Shown here one piece after another: positions 1 through 13,400 of a stretch of 64,000 bases of DNA. The notes below the pieces were generated by a model, which worked only from the letters and a program-made list of their open reading frames with translations, made no database searches and had not been told where the DNA came from. Made by a program: the position numbers and the translations under genes. The stretch is from Mactromeris polynyma. Lineage: Eukaryota > Mollusca > Bivalvia > Venerida > Mactridae. Every line of letters begins with the position of its first letter. Within the stretch, counting starts at the first letter, position 1. Location: positions 2,173,904 through 2,237,903 of the forward strand of contig JASFXZ010000018.1 of the NCBI GenBank assembly GCA_032209605.1, given 5' to 3'.

Positions 1-588
1 GGTTGACACAACCATTGCCCCTGGGTTACCATCCAGTACTAACGTGTTCCCCGACACAACCATTGCCCCTGGGTTACCAACCAGTACTAACGTGTTCCCC
101 GACACAACCATTGCCCCTGGGTTACCAACCAGTACTTACGTGTTCCCCGACACAACCATTGCCCCATGGTTACCAACCAGTACTTACGTGTTCCCCGACA
201 CAACCATTGCCCCATGGTTACCAACCAGTACTGACGTGTTCCCCGACACAACCATTGCCCCTGGGTTACCAACCAGTACTTACGTGTTCCCCGACACAAC
301 CATTGCCCCATGGTTAACAACCAGTACTAACGTGTTCCCCGACACAACCATTGCCCCTGGGTTACCAACCAGTACTTACGTGTTCCCCGACACAACCATT
401 GCCCCTGGGTAACCAACCAGTACTAACGTGTTCCCCGACACAACCATTGCCCCTGGGTTACCAACCAGTACTGACGTGTTCCCCGACACAACCATTGCCC
501 CTGGGTTACCAACCAGTACTAACGTGTTCCCCGACACAACCATTGCCCCTGGGTTACCAACCAGTACTAACGTGTTCCCCGACAAGCA
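1..588 (+). repeat. 48-bp minisatellite, about 12 copies, Thr/Pro-rich if translated
   Basis: Twelve copies of a 48-bp unit (16 codons). In the frame starting at base 2 each unit reads DTTIAPGLPTSTNVFP, a Thr/Ser/Pro-rich mucin-like repeat. The frame is open from 2 to 408, is cut by a TAA at 409-411 (a TTA to TAA change in one unit) and then runs on for three more units to 628. It could be a decayed mucin exon of the receptor gene or simply a non-coding array with a period divisible by three. Confidence 0.85.
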
Positions 589-681
589 ACAGACAACTTC
601 TCCATATAAATCAGAGTTCAGAGGTTGAGGACAACTGACTTTGGATGAATTGTCTTCAGTCAATTTGTCATGGACGAACAT

Positions 682-762
682 ACACCGCGCCCCGAGTTTC
701 AAACCTATAACTTCTAGATACACAGTTAATCTCACTACCGACTGAGCTAACCGGACGGGCTA
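682..762 (-). repeat. tRNA-like SINE head
   Basis: On the minus strand the sequence has an A-box-like segment (GGTTAGCTCAGTCGGTAG) and a B-box-like segment (GGTTTGAAACTC) about 35 bases apart. Stems are imperfect, so this is a tRNA-derived SINE remnant and not a tRNA gene. Confidence 0.5.
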
Positions 763-1670
763 CACATGAACGTACCGTCTTAGTATCAGGATTGACTTAT
801 TGTCGAGGTGGTCATTATTTAAGGTTTAACTATATTGTACTTGACGTTAATATATGATCATAGCTTCACTGGTAAGCCTTATGTCAGTTATATTACAGCA
901 CATTGTACCGGTATTAACGTGAGCTATGGGTACTGTGAACAGTTATACTTCGTAATATTAATCTAGTTATGAAAATAACACGCACACTTCGTTAAAATTG
1001 TATACAGTTCCTAACTGAACAAAGTCACATAACTCAAATGCCATCACATATTTATGTGGGTTTACATGTCTGACAAATAAAACCTCAGACAGCGGAGACA
1101 TAAATCCTGACATGTTGAAACAATTCCTCAGAACTACCTACTAACGTCAGCAAAACATGGCGACATTTATTGCATTAAGAATGTGCACAGGGTACTTATT
1201 TTACAATAATATACATTATATTGCTAATTGAAACACTTGTATGTACTTAAGTGACTTGTAGAACCCTCTCAGTCTTCTTATCTTATCCAAGAAATTACTT
1301 GTATGTTTTACCTCATCAATAACCACAGACATTCCCGCGGGAAAGTATCGGGTACGCGGATTCTTTAGTCACTAGGGAAGGTGCTTACTTCCCCTTTGAT
1401 GTTCTTAAACTAACAAACGCTTCTGTATGCATAAAACACACGCATGTGTGGTGCACGTCTGATGTCAGTAAGTGTAAAATGTCGTCTGGAAAAAACATGT
1501 GCATGATGTATCAATAGGTTCAAACAATTATAGACGATCACTGCTGGTAGATCATTATCTGCTTCATCGTATTACCTTATCAGATCTTGTTTAAGAAGAA
1601 ATGAGTGTGAAATGTCTTTGGAAGCAACAGCGTTCAATGATTTTATATCTCATTCCTCTTTGTGTTACTT
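763..1670. other. Unannotated upstream or intronic DNA
   Basis: No supported exon, RNA gene or repeat was seen. It is AT-rich and probably intron of the receptor gene. Confidence 0.4.
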
Positions 1671-4140
1671 ATCTCCCTTGTCCCCTCTCATTGCCCCCCG
1701 CATTCTCTCTCACCTTTCCTAGTCACCCTCCTCCATTGTATCTCATTGTCCCCTCCGCCATCCCTTCTTTCCTATCGTCTCATCTATCCGCTCCTCTCTA
1801 TCCTTGCCCATTTCTCCCCCAATAGTTCACCTCCTATATTCCCTCTCTTCTATTTCCTATTGTCGTCCCACCTCTCCTAACTACCTTGTTTCGTACCTCG
1901 TCCCTTCTCTCATGTCTATCTCTCTTTGCCCCCTCTGTCCTTACCCGCTCATTGTCCCCACTATTCTTGCCTCCCTACTCGTCCCCTCTCTCCATGTCCT
2001 ACCTCTCTCATCGCCCCTTCTCTCTTCGTCCCTCTCTCATCGTCTAAACTCTCCTCGTCCTCTTTCTTTTCTTGTCCCCTCTTTCCTCGTCCCTCTCTCC
2101 TCACACCTTCTCTCCTCGCCCCTCTCTCCTCTAACCCTCTCTCCTCAAACCTTCTCTTCTCGCCCATCACTCCTCACACCTTCTCTCCTCGCCCCTCTCT
2201 CCTCATACCTTCTCTCCTCGCTTCTCTCTCCTCTAACCCTCTCTCCTCACACCTTCTCTCATCGGCCCTCTCTCCTCACACCTTCTCTCCTCACACCTAA
2301 TCTCCTCGCCCCTCTCCTCTAACCATTTCTCCTCACACCTTCTCTCCTCACACCTTCTCTCATCGACCCTCTCTCCTCTAATCCTCTATCCTCACTTCTT
2401 CTCTCCTCACACCTTCTCTCCTCGACCCTCTCTCCTCTAACACTCTCTCCTCACACCTACTCTTCTCACACCTTCTCTCATCGACCCTCTCTCTTCTAAC
2501 CCTCTCTCCTCACACCGTATCTCCTCTAACCCACTCTCCTCTAACCATTTTCCTCACACCTTCTGTCCTCGCCCCTCTCTCCTCGCCCCTCTCTTGTCAC
2601 ACCTTCTGTCCTCGCCCATTCTCCTCGCCCCTCTCTCCTCTAACCCTCACTCCTCACACCTTCTCTCCTCACACCTTCTCTCCTCGCCCACCTCTCCTCT
2701 AACCTTCTCTCCTCGACCCTCTCTCCTCTAACTTCCTCTCCTCACACCTTCTTTCATCGCCCCTCTCTCCTATAACCCTCTCTCCTCACACCTTCTCTCC
2801 TCACACCTTCTCTCCTCGACCCTCTCTCCTCTAACCCTCTCTCCTCACACCTACTCTCCTCACACCTTCTCTCCTCGACCCTCTCTCCTCTAACCCTCTC
2901 TCCTCACACCCTCTCTCCTCTAACCCACTCTCCTCTAACCATTTTTCCTCACACCTTCTGTCCTCGCCCCTCTCTCCTCGCCCCTCTCTTGTCACTTTTT
3001 CTGTCCTCGCCCCATTCTCCTCGCCCCTCTCTCCTCTAACCCTCACTCCTCAAACCTTCTCTCCTCACACCTTCTCTCCTCGCCCACATCTCCTCTAACA
3101 TTCTCTCCTCGACCCTCTCTCCTCTAACTTCCTCTCCTCACACCTTCTTTCCTCGCCCCTCTCTCCTATAACCCTCTCTCCTCACACCTTCTCTCCTCAC
3201 ACCTTCTCTCCTCGCCCCTCTCTCCTCACACCTTCTCTCCTCACCCCTCTCTCCTCGCCCCTCTCTCCTCTCTCATCTAACACTCTCTCCTCTAACCCTC
3301 TTTTCTCACACCTTCTTTCCTCGCCTCTCTCACCCCGCCCCTCTCTCCTCGCCTGTCTCTACTCTCTCCTCTAACCCTCTCTCCTCGCCCCTCTCTACTC
3401 TCTCCTCTAACCCTCTCTTCTCTAACCCTCTCTCCTCGCCCCTCTCTACTCTCTTCTCTAACCCTCTCTCCTCGCCCCTCTCTCCTCTCTCCTCTAACCC
3501 TCTCTCCTCGCCCATCTCTACTCTCTCCTCTCTCCTCTAACCCTCTCTCCTCGCCCCTCTCTACTCTCTCCTCTCTCCTCTAACCCTCTCTCCTCGCCCC
3601 TTTCTACTGTCTCCTCTCTCCTCTAACCCTCTCTCCTCGCCCCTCTCTACTCTCTCCTCTAACCCTCTCTCCTCCCCCTCTCTACTCTCTCCTCTCTCCT
3701 CTCTCCTCTAACCCTCTCTCCTCGCCCCTCTCTACTCTCTCCTCTAACCCTCGCTCCTCGCCCCTCTCTACTCTCTCCTCTAACCCTCTCTTCTCTAACC
3801 CTCTCTCCTCACACCTTCTCTCCTCGCCCCTCTCTCCTCGCCCCTCTCTCCTCTCTCCTCTAACCCTCTCTCCTCGCCCCTCTCTACTCTCTCCTCTAAC
3901 CCTCTCTCCTCTAACCCTCTCTCCTGACACCTTCTCTCCTCGCCCCTCTCTTCTCGCCCCTCTCTCTCCTCGCCCCTCTCTCTCCTCTAACCTTCTCTCT
4001 TCTAACCTTCTCTCCTCACACCTTATCTCCTCGTCCGTCTCTTCTTGACCCCCACTCTCATTGACCCCCTCTACTCACCCCCTCTCTCCTTGTCCCCCTC
4101 TGTCCTCGCCCCCTCATCTACTCTCTATTCTCTCCCCGTC
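1671..4140. repeat. 2.4-kb polypyrimidine minisatellite
   Basis: Almost pure C/T on the + strand. From about 2085 to 4050 it is made of 15-16-base units of the types CTCTCTCCTCTAACC, CTCACACCTTCTCTC and CTCGCCCCTCTC in changing order. Long ORFs on both strands here (Arg/Glu-rich on the minus strand) are by-products of the composition. It ends 230 bp before the first visible receptor exon. Confidence 0.92.
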
Positions 4141-4371
4141 TCGCTTATTATCCTACATCCTTACTACAGGGAAAATTCCATCGGTTCGCTCAGCGTGCAT
4201 CTTGCTATCAAAGAGGAGAACTTATCGTGATGTAAGCGCCTGAGATCTAAGATTACACAGAGAATAAAGTGAGCGTGTTCATTTGAAAACAGCATGATAT
4301 GTAGAAACTTTGGCTGCATTGAAGATAGATGATAAAAAAACTGATGCTTAATGTTGTTTTTTATTTCATAG

Positions 4372-4482
4372 ATTGGAAACACTGGTGTAAACCTAACGAA
4401 TTAAATTGTGCAGCGGGAAGGTGTCTGCGTCGGACAAAATTCCAGAACGGTGTAAATGATTGTGGTGACAATTCTGATGAAG
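4372..4482 (+). CDS. Receptor exon 1 (in window): LDL-receptor class A repeat
   Basis: A 111-nt exon, phase 1 at both ends, after a TTTATTTCATAG acceptor and before a GTAAAG donor. It encodes a class A repeat ending in the calcium-cage motif NDCGDNSDE, with cysteines spaced as in the family. Five cysteines are visible (WC, NC, RC, DC plus the next pair partly missing), so the repeat may be atypical or may borrow a cysteine from the upstream exon. Confidence 0.8.
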
Positions 4483-7400
4483 GTAAAGTTTGTCACGTGA
4501 TTTGTTATAAATAAATTTTGAAAATAATGGTAAAACTGTTGAACAACATTGCTACTTAATTAAGATCGCACTAAAATCATTACCAAGCCTGTGGTAAATG
4601 TTTTCTAACAAAAATGTAGGCTATAAAACTAAAACTAGGAGATCAAACAGAAGTAGAGTTAAGTTTAGGACTTGAACAGTTTAAGCAAACTCATATAATT
4701 TTCAGTTGAATTCCCATGTAAGCCGCCGTTATATTCGTGTCTATCTAACCCTGTTGTGTGTATACCGAAGTCCAAGGTGAAAGATGGACACATGGATTGT
4801 CCGGACGCTTCTGATGAAGGTAAGTTATTCAGTACATGTTATATGTGTGTAATATAAGCGTAACTTAATACCGGTATTGCTCGTATAAATGTTACGTATG
4901 AATGAATGTGTGTCATTTTTATGAACCTGACACAGTTTTCCATTCCGGAGCAACACCTCTCTTGAGCGACTCCCTCCTTTGAGCGACACTTAAAATTCCT
5001 CCCATGCAATGTTAACGTAAAATTCCCTCCCAGGAACGACAACTCTCTACAACGACAAACGGCGCTCGTCACTAAAAACTTCCCCTCTTGACCGGTCTTA
5101 GTCGGTGTTTAATGACTGTAATGGAATTTTAGTCTGGTCATGTGAAACTGAATAAAAAGAGAATTTAGAAGATATTGAAAGTACCATTTTATGCAAACCA
5201 CTTTCGGCGTGAACATAGATAAATCGCCAGGCTATCGTGAAAATCCCAGTAGCAAGAGACAGACCGACTTGCAAACACAAGTCTTTATATACGCTCGCAC
5301 GATGCGGATATCCTTAAATGTCGGTTTGTGGTTGCCAAACACACCCAGTGTTTGTGGAGGGTCGGTAAGCTGATGTTTTGAAATAACTTACAACCACCCC
5401 AAAAATAGATATGGACAGAACAGTCAAAAAACAACAGATTATTTGCCAGTGATCAATCATGATACCTAACATAAACATATCAAGGGTCAATGAAGGGACA
5501 ATGAAGGGTCAATATTGAAGTTGTATTTATATTTCCAGTGAAACATTTAGGGAGGAAATGTGGAGTAAACAATGACTGTGATGGACAATGTTCCTGTGAT
5601 AGATTCCTGGTGAACACGGCTTGTGTAAACAGTACATGTCAATGTGCCGTGGGATACAAACTGACAGGCAATAAGAAGAAATGTATACCACGTAAGTATG
5701 ACCTATGTAGAGTGCTTGACCTCGATTTTTAGCCAATCAGAAGGCTCATAATTTAGAAACCTCCATACGAGTATTTTCTATCTGATGAAACCCAGTCGTT
5801 AATATCTAAATGTAATTTAGCAAGTTAGTACGCTTGCGCCGTTGTCCTTATTGGCTAATACATAGGACAAGCACTTGAACAGTCTCGTGTTGTGAAGTAA
5901 CCGCGGCGTACACGCTGCTCTACGCTCCCTGTACTTGGAGACTTTACCTCGAACAAAGTAACATTCACTGTACAACTGAATACAGATCATCAAGACTTTC
6001 CGTGCTCTGTGTTCCAAGGGCATGTATAATGTTATAAAGTATGTAAGTCTTGTTCTTCAGCTACAAGATTGTTTGATTCAATATTTCCTCATTAACTATA
6101 TTCTCTATCGAGAGCAAAGTTCAAATGCTGGTAGTTACATATACATTAACATCTAAATGAAATCGTGAAATTGCACTTTCCGTTTCTTGCATCATATTGA
6201 AATTACACCTAGAGATTCTTTATTATTTGAAATATTTACTATTACTCTTATCCAGGTAACCTTGACGACAGCTGTATGACAAATGCTGATTGTTTCACTG
6301 TGATGAACAGTACACTGTGTGGAAACGGAAGCACGTGTCAGTGTGACTATGGTTACATACAGAATGGAACCTCATCGTGTAGACAAAGTACGCTCTGGCC
6401 AAATTTTAATTATTAAGTCGGGTATTGCGTGTAATATCAAATGATGCCAAGATTCGATGTTGGTGAATATAATATTGTCTACATTTAGCTGTTATTTGAC
6501 ACACATGTAAATGCAGCTTGATTACACTTCATGACTAGATATACCAGCTTGATTACACTTCATGACTAGATATACCAGCTTGATTACACTTCATGACTAG
6601 ATATACCAGCTTGATTACACTTCATGACTATATACCAGCTTGATTACACTGCATGACTATATACCAGCTTAATTACACATCATGACTATATACCAGCTTG
6701 ATTACACTTCATGACTATATACCAGCTTGATTACACATCATGACTATATACCAGCTTGATTACACTTCATGACTATATACCAGCTTAATTACACATCATG
6801 ACTATATACCAGCTTGATTACACATCATGACTATATACCAGCTTGATTACACATCATGACTATATACCAGCTTGATTACACTTCATGACTATATACCAGC
6901 TTGATTACACTTCATGACTATATACCAGCTTGATTACACTTCATGACTATATACCAGCTTGATTACACATCATGACTATGTACCAGCTTGATTACACTTA
7001 ATGACTATATACCAGCTTGATTACACTTCATGACTATATACCAGCTTGATTACACTTCATGACTATATACCAGCTTGATTACACTTCATGACTATATACC
7101 AGATTGATTACACTTCATGACTATATACCAGCTTGATTACACTTCATGACTATATACCAGCTTGATTACACTTCATGACTATATACCAGCTTGATTACAC
7201 TTCATGACTATATACCAGCTTGATTACACTTCATGACTATATACCAGCTGGATTACACTTCATGACTATATACCAGCTTGATTACACTTCATGACTATAT
7301 ACCAGCTTGATTACACTTCATGACTATATACCAGCTTGATTACACTTCATGACTATATACCAGCTTGATTACACTTCATGACTATATACCAGCTTGATTA

Positions 7401-10400
7401 CACTTCATGACTATATACCAGCTTGATTACACTTCATGACTATATACCAGCTTGATTACACTTCATGACTATATACCAGCTTGATTACACTTCATGACTA
7501 TATACCAGCTGGATTACACTTCATGACTATATACCAGCTTGATTACACTTCATGACTATATACCAGCTTGATTACACTTCATGACTATATACCAGCTTGA
7601 TTACACTTCATGACTATATACCAGCTTGATTACACTTCATGACTATATACCAGCTTGATTACACTTCATGACTATATACCAGCTTGATTACACTTCATGA
7701 CTATATACCAGCTGGATTACACTTCATGACTATAAACCAGCTGGATTACACTTCATGACTACTCGTATATACCAGCTTGATTACACTTCATGACTATATA
7801 CCAGCTTGATTACAAGTAAAGTTCAGTGCTGATATCTGTTATTGTACGTATTTATTTATTAAATTGTCCCCAAGTTGGACGTAATATCTTTATTCATCCG
7901 AATAGAAATACGGTCCTTGTGTTTCAAACAATCTAAATCATTCTGGAATTTATGTTGTGTTTTAGTTGAGCTTTTGGACCCGTGTACAGAGGACACACAG
8001 TGTAATACGTTCAACAACAACAGTATATGTTCTACTGGATCATGTTCCTGTGATACTGGATATGTCCTAGATAATATGTCTCTAACCTGCATACCTCGTA
8101 AGTCATCATTTCATCTCTTCTTTGTATAAAACAGTATACAGTACAACCGCTGCATACAAGCATTGTCAACCTTTGTTCAATGTCTCTGTAGAGTTGTCAA
8201 CCTTTGTTCAATGTCTCTGTAGACTTATCAACCTTTGTTCAATGTCTCGGTAGAGTTGTCAACCTTTGTTCAATGTCTCTGTAGACTTATCAACCTTTGT
8301 TCAATGTCTCTGTAGAGTTGTCAACCTTTGTTCAATGTCTCTGTAGAGATGTCAACCTTTGTTCAATGTCTCTGTAGAGTTTTCCTGATGTTAGAGTTTA
8401 CTATCAGAACATCCAATCAACAACAGCCGAACTTCGCGTCTTCCACTTGGTGCTGCTCCAGACAGGTTGCGTTGTGGTGAATTTATTTCTATGCCCAACA
8501 TCATCAGACAAGTCGACACCACTTTGAAATGAAATAAGGATTTGTAAATCTTCCTTATTTGTATCAAAACTTAATGTGAATGGTCGTGAATACAAACATA
8601 GAGGAGCTACTAGTAGAATATAGAACATAAATAAACCTGTACTACAGTGGATTCAACCTTAGTTGAGAATTTACCCTAACTGAGTACACTATGTCTGTTG
8701 GCCAGTATTTACCAAGACATGGGTTGTTGGCCAGTGTTTAACAAACCATGGGTTGTTGGCCAGTGTTTACCAAACCATGGGTTGTTGGCCAGTGTTTACC
8801 AAACCATGGGTTGTTGGCCAGGGTTGACCAAACCATGGGTTGTTGGCCAGTGTTTACCAAACCATGGGTTGTTGGCCAGGGTTGACCAAACCATGGGTTG
8901 TTGGCCAGTGTTTACCAAACCATGGGTTGTTGGCCAGTGTTTATCAAGACATGGGTTGGCCAGTGTTTACCAAGACATGGGTTTGCCACTTCACAACTTT
9001 CGCACAAATGTTCTCAAGTAAATTACTGCGGACTATCATCATGAACTGTTCATTATCTGACAACAATGCAATTATGTTATGTCTATACGTATTTTCTTGA
9101 TATGTGCCTTTTATGGATAACGCCTTGCCACTGTACTGTAACGCTATGACGGTTTGTCTCTGAGACCACAGTATAGTATTTTAATGTTCCTTGAAGAAAG
9201 AGGTGGGGATAAATGTTAATGTTGTGTGTCACATCGTATATATATCGCCGATTTAGTGGAGAAAACTGAATGCAGTATCACTGGTATTTATTTTACGACA
9301 CTCGTATAATTTACTGTGAAATGCTTTTCATGTTCAGGTCAACTACATGACACGTGCAATATCAGTGAAGATTGTTCAAATGTTATGGAGAACAGTTTAT
9401 GTATGGAGGCTATTTGTCAGTGCCAAATTGGTTATTATGGAAGCCAACACTTAGATCAATGTGTAAAAAGTGAGTACCGTATATTTTGAAATGTTATTAT
9501 GCACACGATAAAATCTATTGATTGACAAAACGAAGTCGATCAGTAAATGCAAGATACACATGTTCAGAATAGCTGATGACCGACTGTAAACAGCAATAAT
9601 ATAACTATTCTTTACACGTATGTAAATATACTGTTCTAATGTGTTAACTCGGCAATATTTCACATAGCTTATTGATATCTAGTTGATATATATTCTATTG
9701 ATTTTGAAAGCATTAAACTCTAACAATAGTGATTCAAATTAATTGAATTTTCGAAAAGTCATCGAACATATGTTAATACTTTCTGTACCTGATTCCAGTA
9801 GTATGGTAATAGTTCATACTTTCTGTACCTGATTCCAGTAGTATGGTAATAGTTCATACTTTCTGTACCTGATTCCAGTAGTATGGTATTAGTTCATACT
9901 TTCTGTACCTGATTCCAGTAGTATGGTAATAGTTCATACAGTCTGTACCTGATTCCAGTAGTATGGTAATAGTTCATACAGTCTGTACCTGATTCCAGTA
10001 GTATGGTAACAGTTCATACTTTCTGTACCTGATTCCAGTAGTATGGTAATAGTTCATACTTTCTGTACCTGATTCCAGTAGTATGGTAATAGTTCATACT
10101 TTCTGTACCTGATTCCAGTAGTATGGTAACAGTTCATACTTTCTGTACCTGATTCCAGTAGTATGGTATTAGTTCATACTTTCTGTACCTGATTCCAGTA
10201 GTATGGTAACAGTTCATACTTTCTGTACCTGATTCCAGTAGTATGGTAATAGTTCATACTGTCTGTACCTGATTCCAGTAGTATGGTAATAGTTCATACT
10301 TTCTGTACCTGATTCCAGTAGTATGGTAACAGTTCATACTTTCTGTACCTGAATCCAGTAGTATGGTAATAGTTCATACTTTCTCTACCTGATTCCAGTA

Positions 10401-13400
10401 GTATGGTAATAGTTCATACTTTATGTACCTGATTCCAGTAGTATGGTAATAGTTCATACTGTCTGTACCTGATTCCAGTAGTATGGTAATAGTTCATACT
10501 GTCTGTACCTGATTCCAGTAGTATGGTAATAGTTCATACATTCTGTACCTGATTCCAGTAGTATGGTAATAGTTCATAATGTCTGTACCTGATTCCAGTA
10601 GTATGGTAATAGTTCATACTGTCTGTACCTGATTCCAGTAGTATGGTAATAGTTCATACATTCTGTACCTGATTCCAGTGGTATGGTAATAGTTCATACT
10701 TTCTGTACCTGATTCCAGTAGTATGGTAATAGTTCATACTTTCTGTGCCTGATTCCAGTAGTATGGTAATAGTTCATACATTCTGTACCTGATTCCAGTA
10801 GTATGGTAATAGTTCATACTTTCTGTACCTGATTCCAGTAGTATGGTAATAGTTCATACTTTCTGTGCCTGATTCCAGTAGTATGGTAATAGTTCATACA
10901 TTCTGTACCTGATTCCAGTAGTATGGTAATAGTTCATACTTTCTGTACCTGATTCCAGTAGTATGGTAATAGTTCATACTTTCTGTGCCTGATTCCAGTA
11001 GTATGGTAATAGTTCATACTTTCTGTACCTGATTCCAGTAGTATGGTAATAGTTCATACTTTCTGTACCTGATTCCAGTAGTATGGTAATAGTTCATACT
11101 TTCTGTACCTGATTCCAGTAGTATGTTAACAGTTCATACTTTCTGTACCTGATTCCAGTAGTATGGTAATAGTTCATACTGTCTGTACCAGATTCCAGTA
11201 GAATGGTAATAGTTCATACTTTCTGTACCTGATTCCAGTAGTATGGTAATAGTTCATTCTTTCTGTACCTGATTCCAGTAGTATGGTAATAGTTCATACT
11301 GTCTGTACCTGATTCCAGTAGTATGGTAATAGTTCATACATTCTGTACCTGATTCCAGTAGTATGGTATTAGTTCATACTTTCTGTACCTGATTCCAGTA
11401 GTATGGTAATAGTTCATACTTTCTCTACCTGATTCCAGTAGTATGGTAATAGTTCATACTTTCTGTACCTGATTCCAGTAGTATGGTAATAGTTCATACT
11501 TTCTGTACCTGATTCCAGTAGTATGGTAATAGTTCATACATTCTGTACCTGATTCCAGTAGTATGGTAATAGTTCATACTTTCTGTACCTGATTCCAGTA
11601 GTATGGTAATAGTTCATACATTCTGTACCTGATTCCAGTAGTATGGTAATAGTTCATACTGTCTGTACCAGATTCCAGTAGTATGGTAATAGTTCATACT
11701 TTCTGTACCTGATTCCAGTAGTATGGTAAAAGTTCATACTTTCTGTACCTGATTCCAAAACCATTCGTTCAGAATCTTAATTAAAATAAAATATTTGAGA
11801 CAGTTTCATTACAAATAATGTCATGGTCAAGTTATTGTAGGTGTCAAAATACATAATTACACAATAGTTGCTTGCCAGTTTTATAACCAAATCAAAGTTT
11901 AAGATTCCGCAAATTATGATCCTTTAGGGTGTTATTAAGGACTAATTAGGGCTCACCGTCGCGGAGTGGATTAGGTCCCTGAGTTCAAATAACTTGTCCC
12001 TCACCGCTGCGGGTTCGAACATCATCCGGGATGAAGGCTTGCGATAGGTCGGTGGTTCTACCTGGCTGGTGCTTATGCTACATGGAGCACCTGGGGTCTT
12101 CCTCCGCCTCAATAACTGGAAAAGTCATCACATTACACCGGCTGTTGATGTGACTGACAGTCTCATTACAACATTCCGGATTCATTCAGTAAACCATTCT
12201 AGTTTTGAAGGTATTTGCAAAGCAAAAATCATTGTGTTAGAACATTTGTTAAGTCTATTTAATGTTGATCACTCATCTAAGGTGTCGTTAATGTGATTAA
12301 AGATTGCACAACGATGAATCTCATGTATGACAGAAGTGATTGTGCTAAGTGAAAACACAGCATGCATTATTGTCACTTTACTCGAGATATTGTTATGTAC
12401 ACCGTCTTAATGTTTTCTTCAGTATTAATCAATACATGCTTCAGACTATATTAGTTTTAACCTATTTATTTTACATCAATAGTGAAAGTTATTACCACTC
12501 ACATCAATCACCCTGTTTGTTTGTTGCCTGGGTTACTGACATGTTCTAGCGCCAAATTACAGAGACTATGTAGTTCACGGTACAACCTCGTCCAAGGCGG
12601 GGTTCGAACCAACCACATTCGGACCTGGATGTCATCAGACGCTTTATCCCTTCGACCCCTTCGGTTCCCTTAGTATGCTGATTATTATTTCAGGAAAGAT
12701 TTTAGACGATTGTGATTTACCCGAGGATTGCAGTACTGTGATGAACCACACTTCGTGTGACAATAATGTCTGTACATGCGACGGAAGTCGTAAAGCAAGC
12801 TATGCTAGGACTATTTGTGTTCAGAAAGAAATCGGTGACGATTGTGAAGGGGGTGAAGATTGTCAATTGATAACTAATAGTTTTTGTGATGGTTATTCGT
12901 GTGGCTGTCACCTAGGATTCCACAGTTACCATAGCAACACAACATGTGACAGACGTCAAATACTGGATGCGTGTGACATATCTGACGATTGTGCATACGC
13001 TATTCATTCAAGTGTCTGTCTGGACTACGAGTGTGTATGTGAACTTGGACATATCAGTGACGACAATAACACCGAGTGTAGATGGCGCCTGTTAGAAGAT
13101 CCATGTTCCTATAACAACGATTGTGACACATCTGTTGACCATTCTGTTTGTCACAATAATACATGTGTATGTAATGTTGGGTATCAAGCGTCATATAACG
13201 GAACACACTGTATATTACGACAAATTGGGGACGACACGTGTTTGGCCGACATTGACTGTGAGGCCGCCGTCAACTACAGTACATGCTTCAATAACACGTG
13301 TCTATGTATCTCCGGGTATATCGCCAGTAACAATAACACCGAATGCTTGAGACGTAAGTACATGTAATTCAATCAGATTTGACAAATTTATTCTATATTT

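Noticed and set aside
1..588. CRISPR-like array
   Set aside because: The units are contiguous without unique spacers and the DNA is eukaryotic. The same holds for all other arrays in the window.
2831..3930. Arg/Glu-rich minus-strand proteins
   Set aside because: They are by-products of the polypurine strand of the pyrimidine array.
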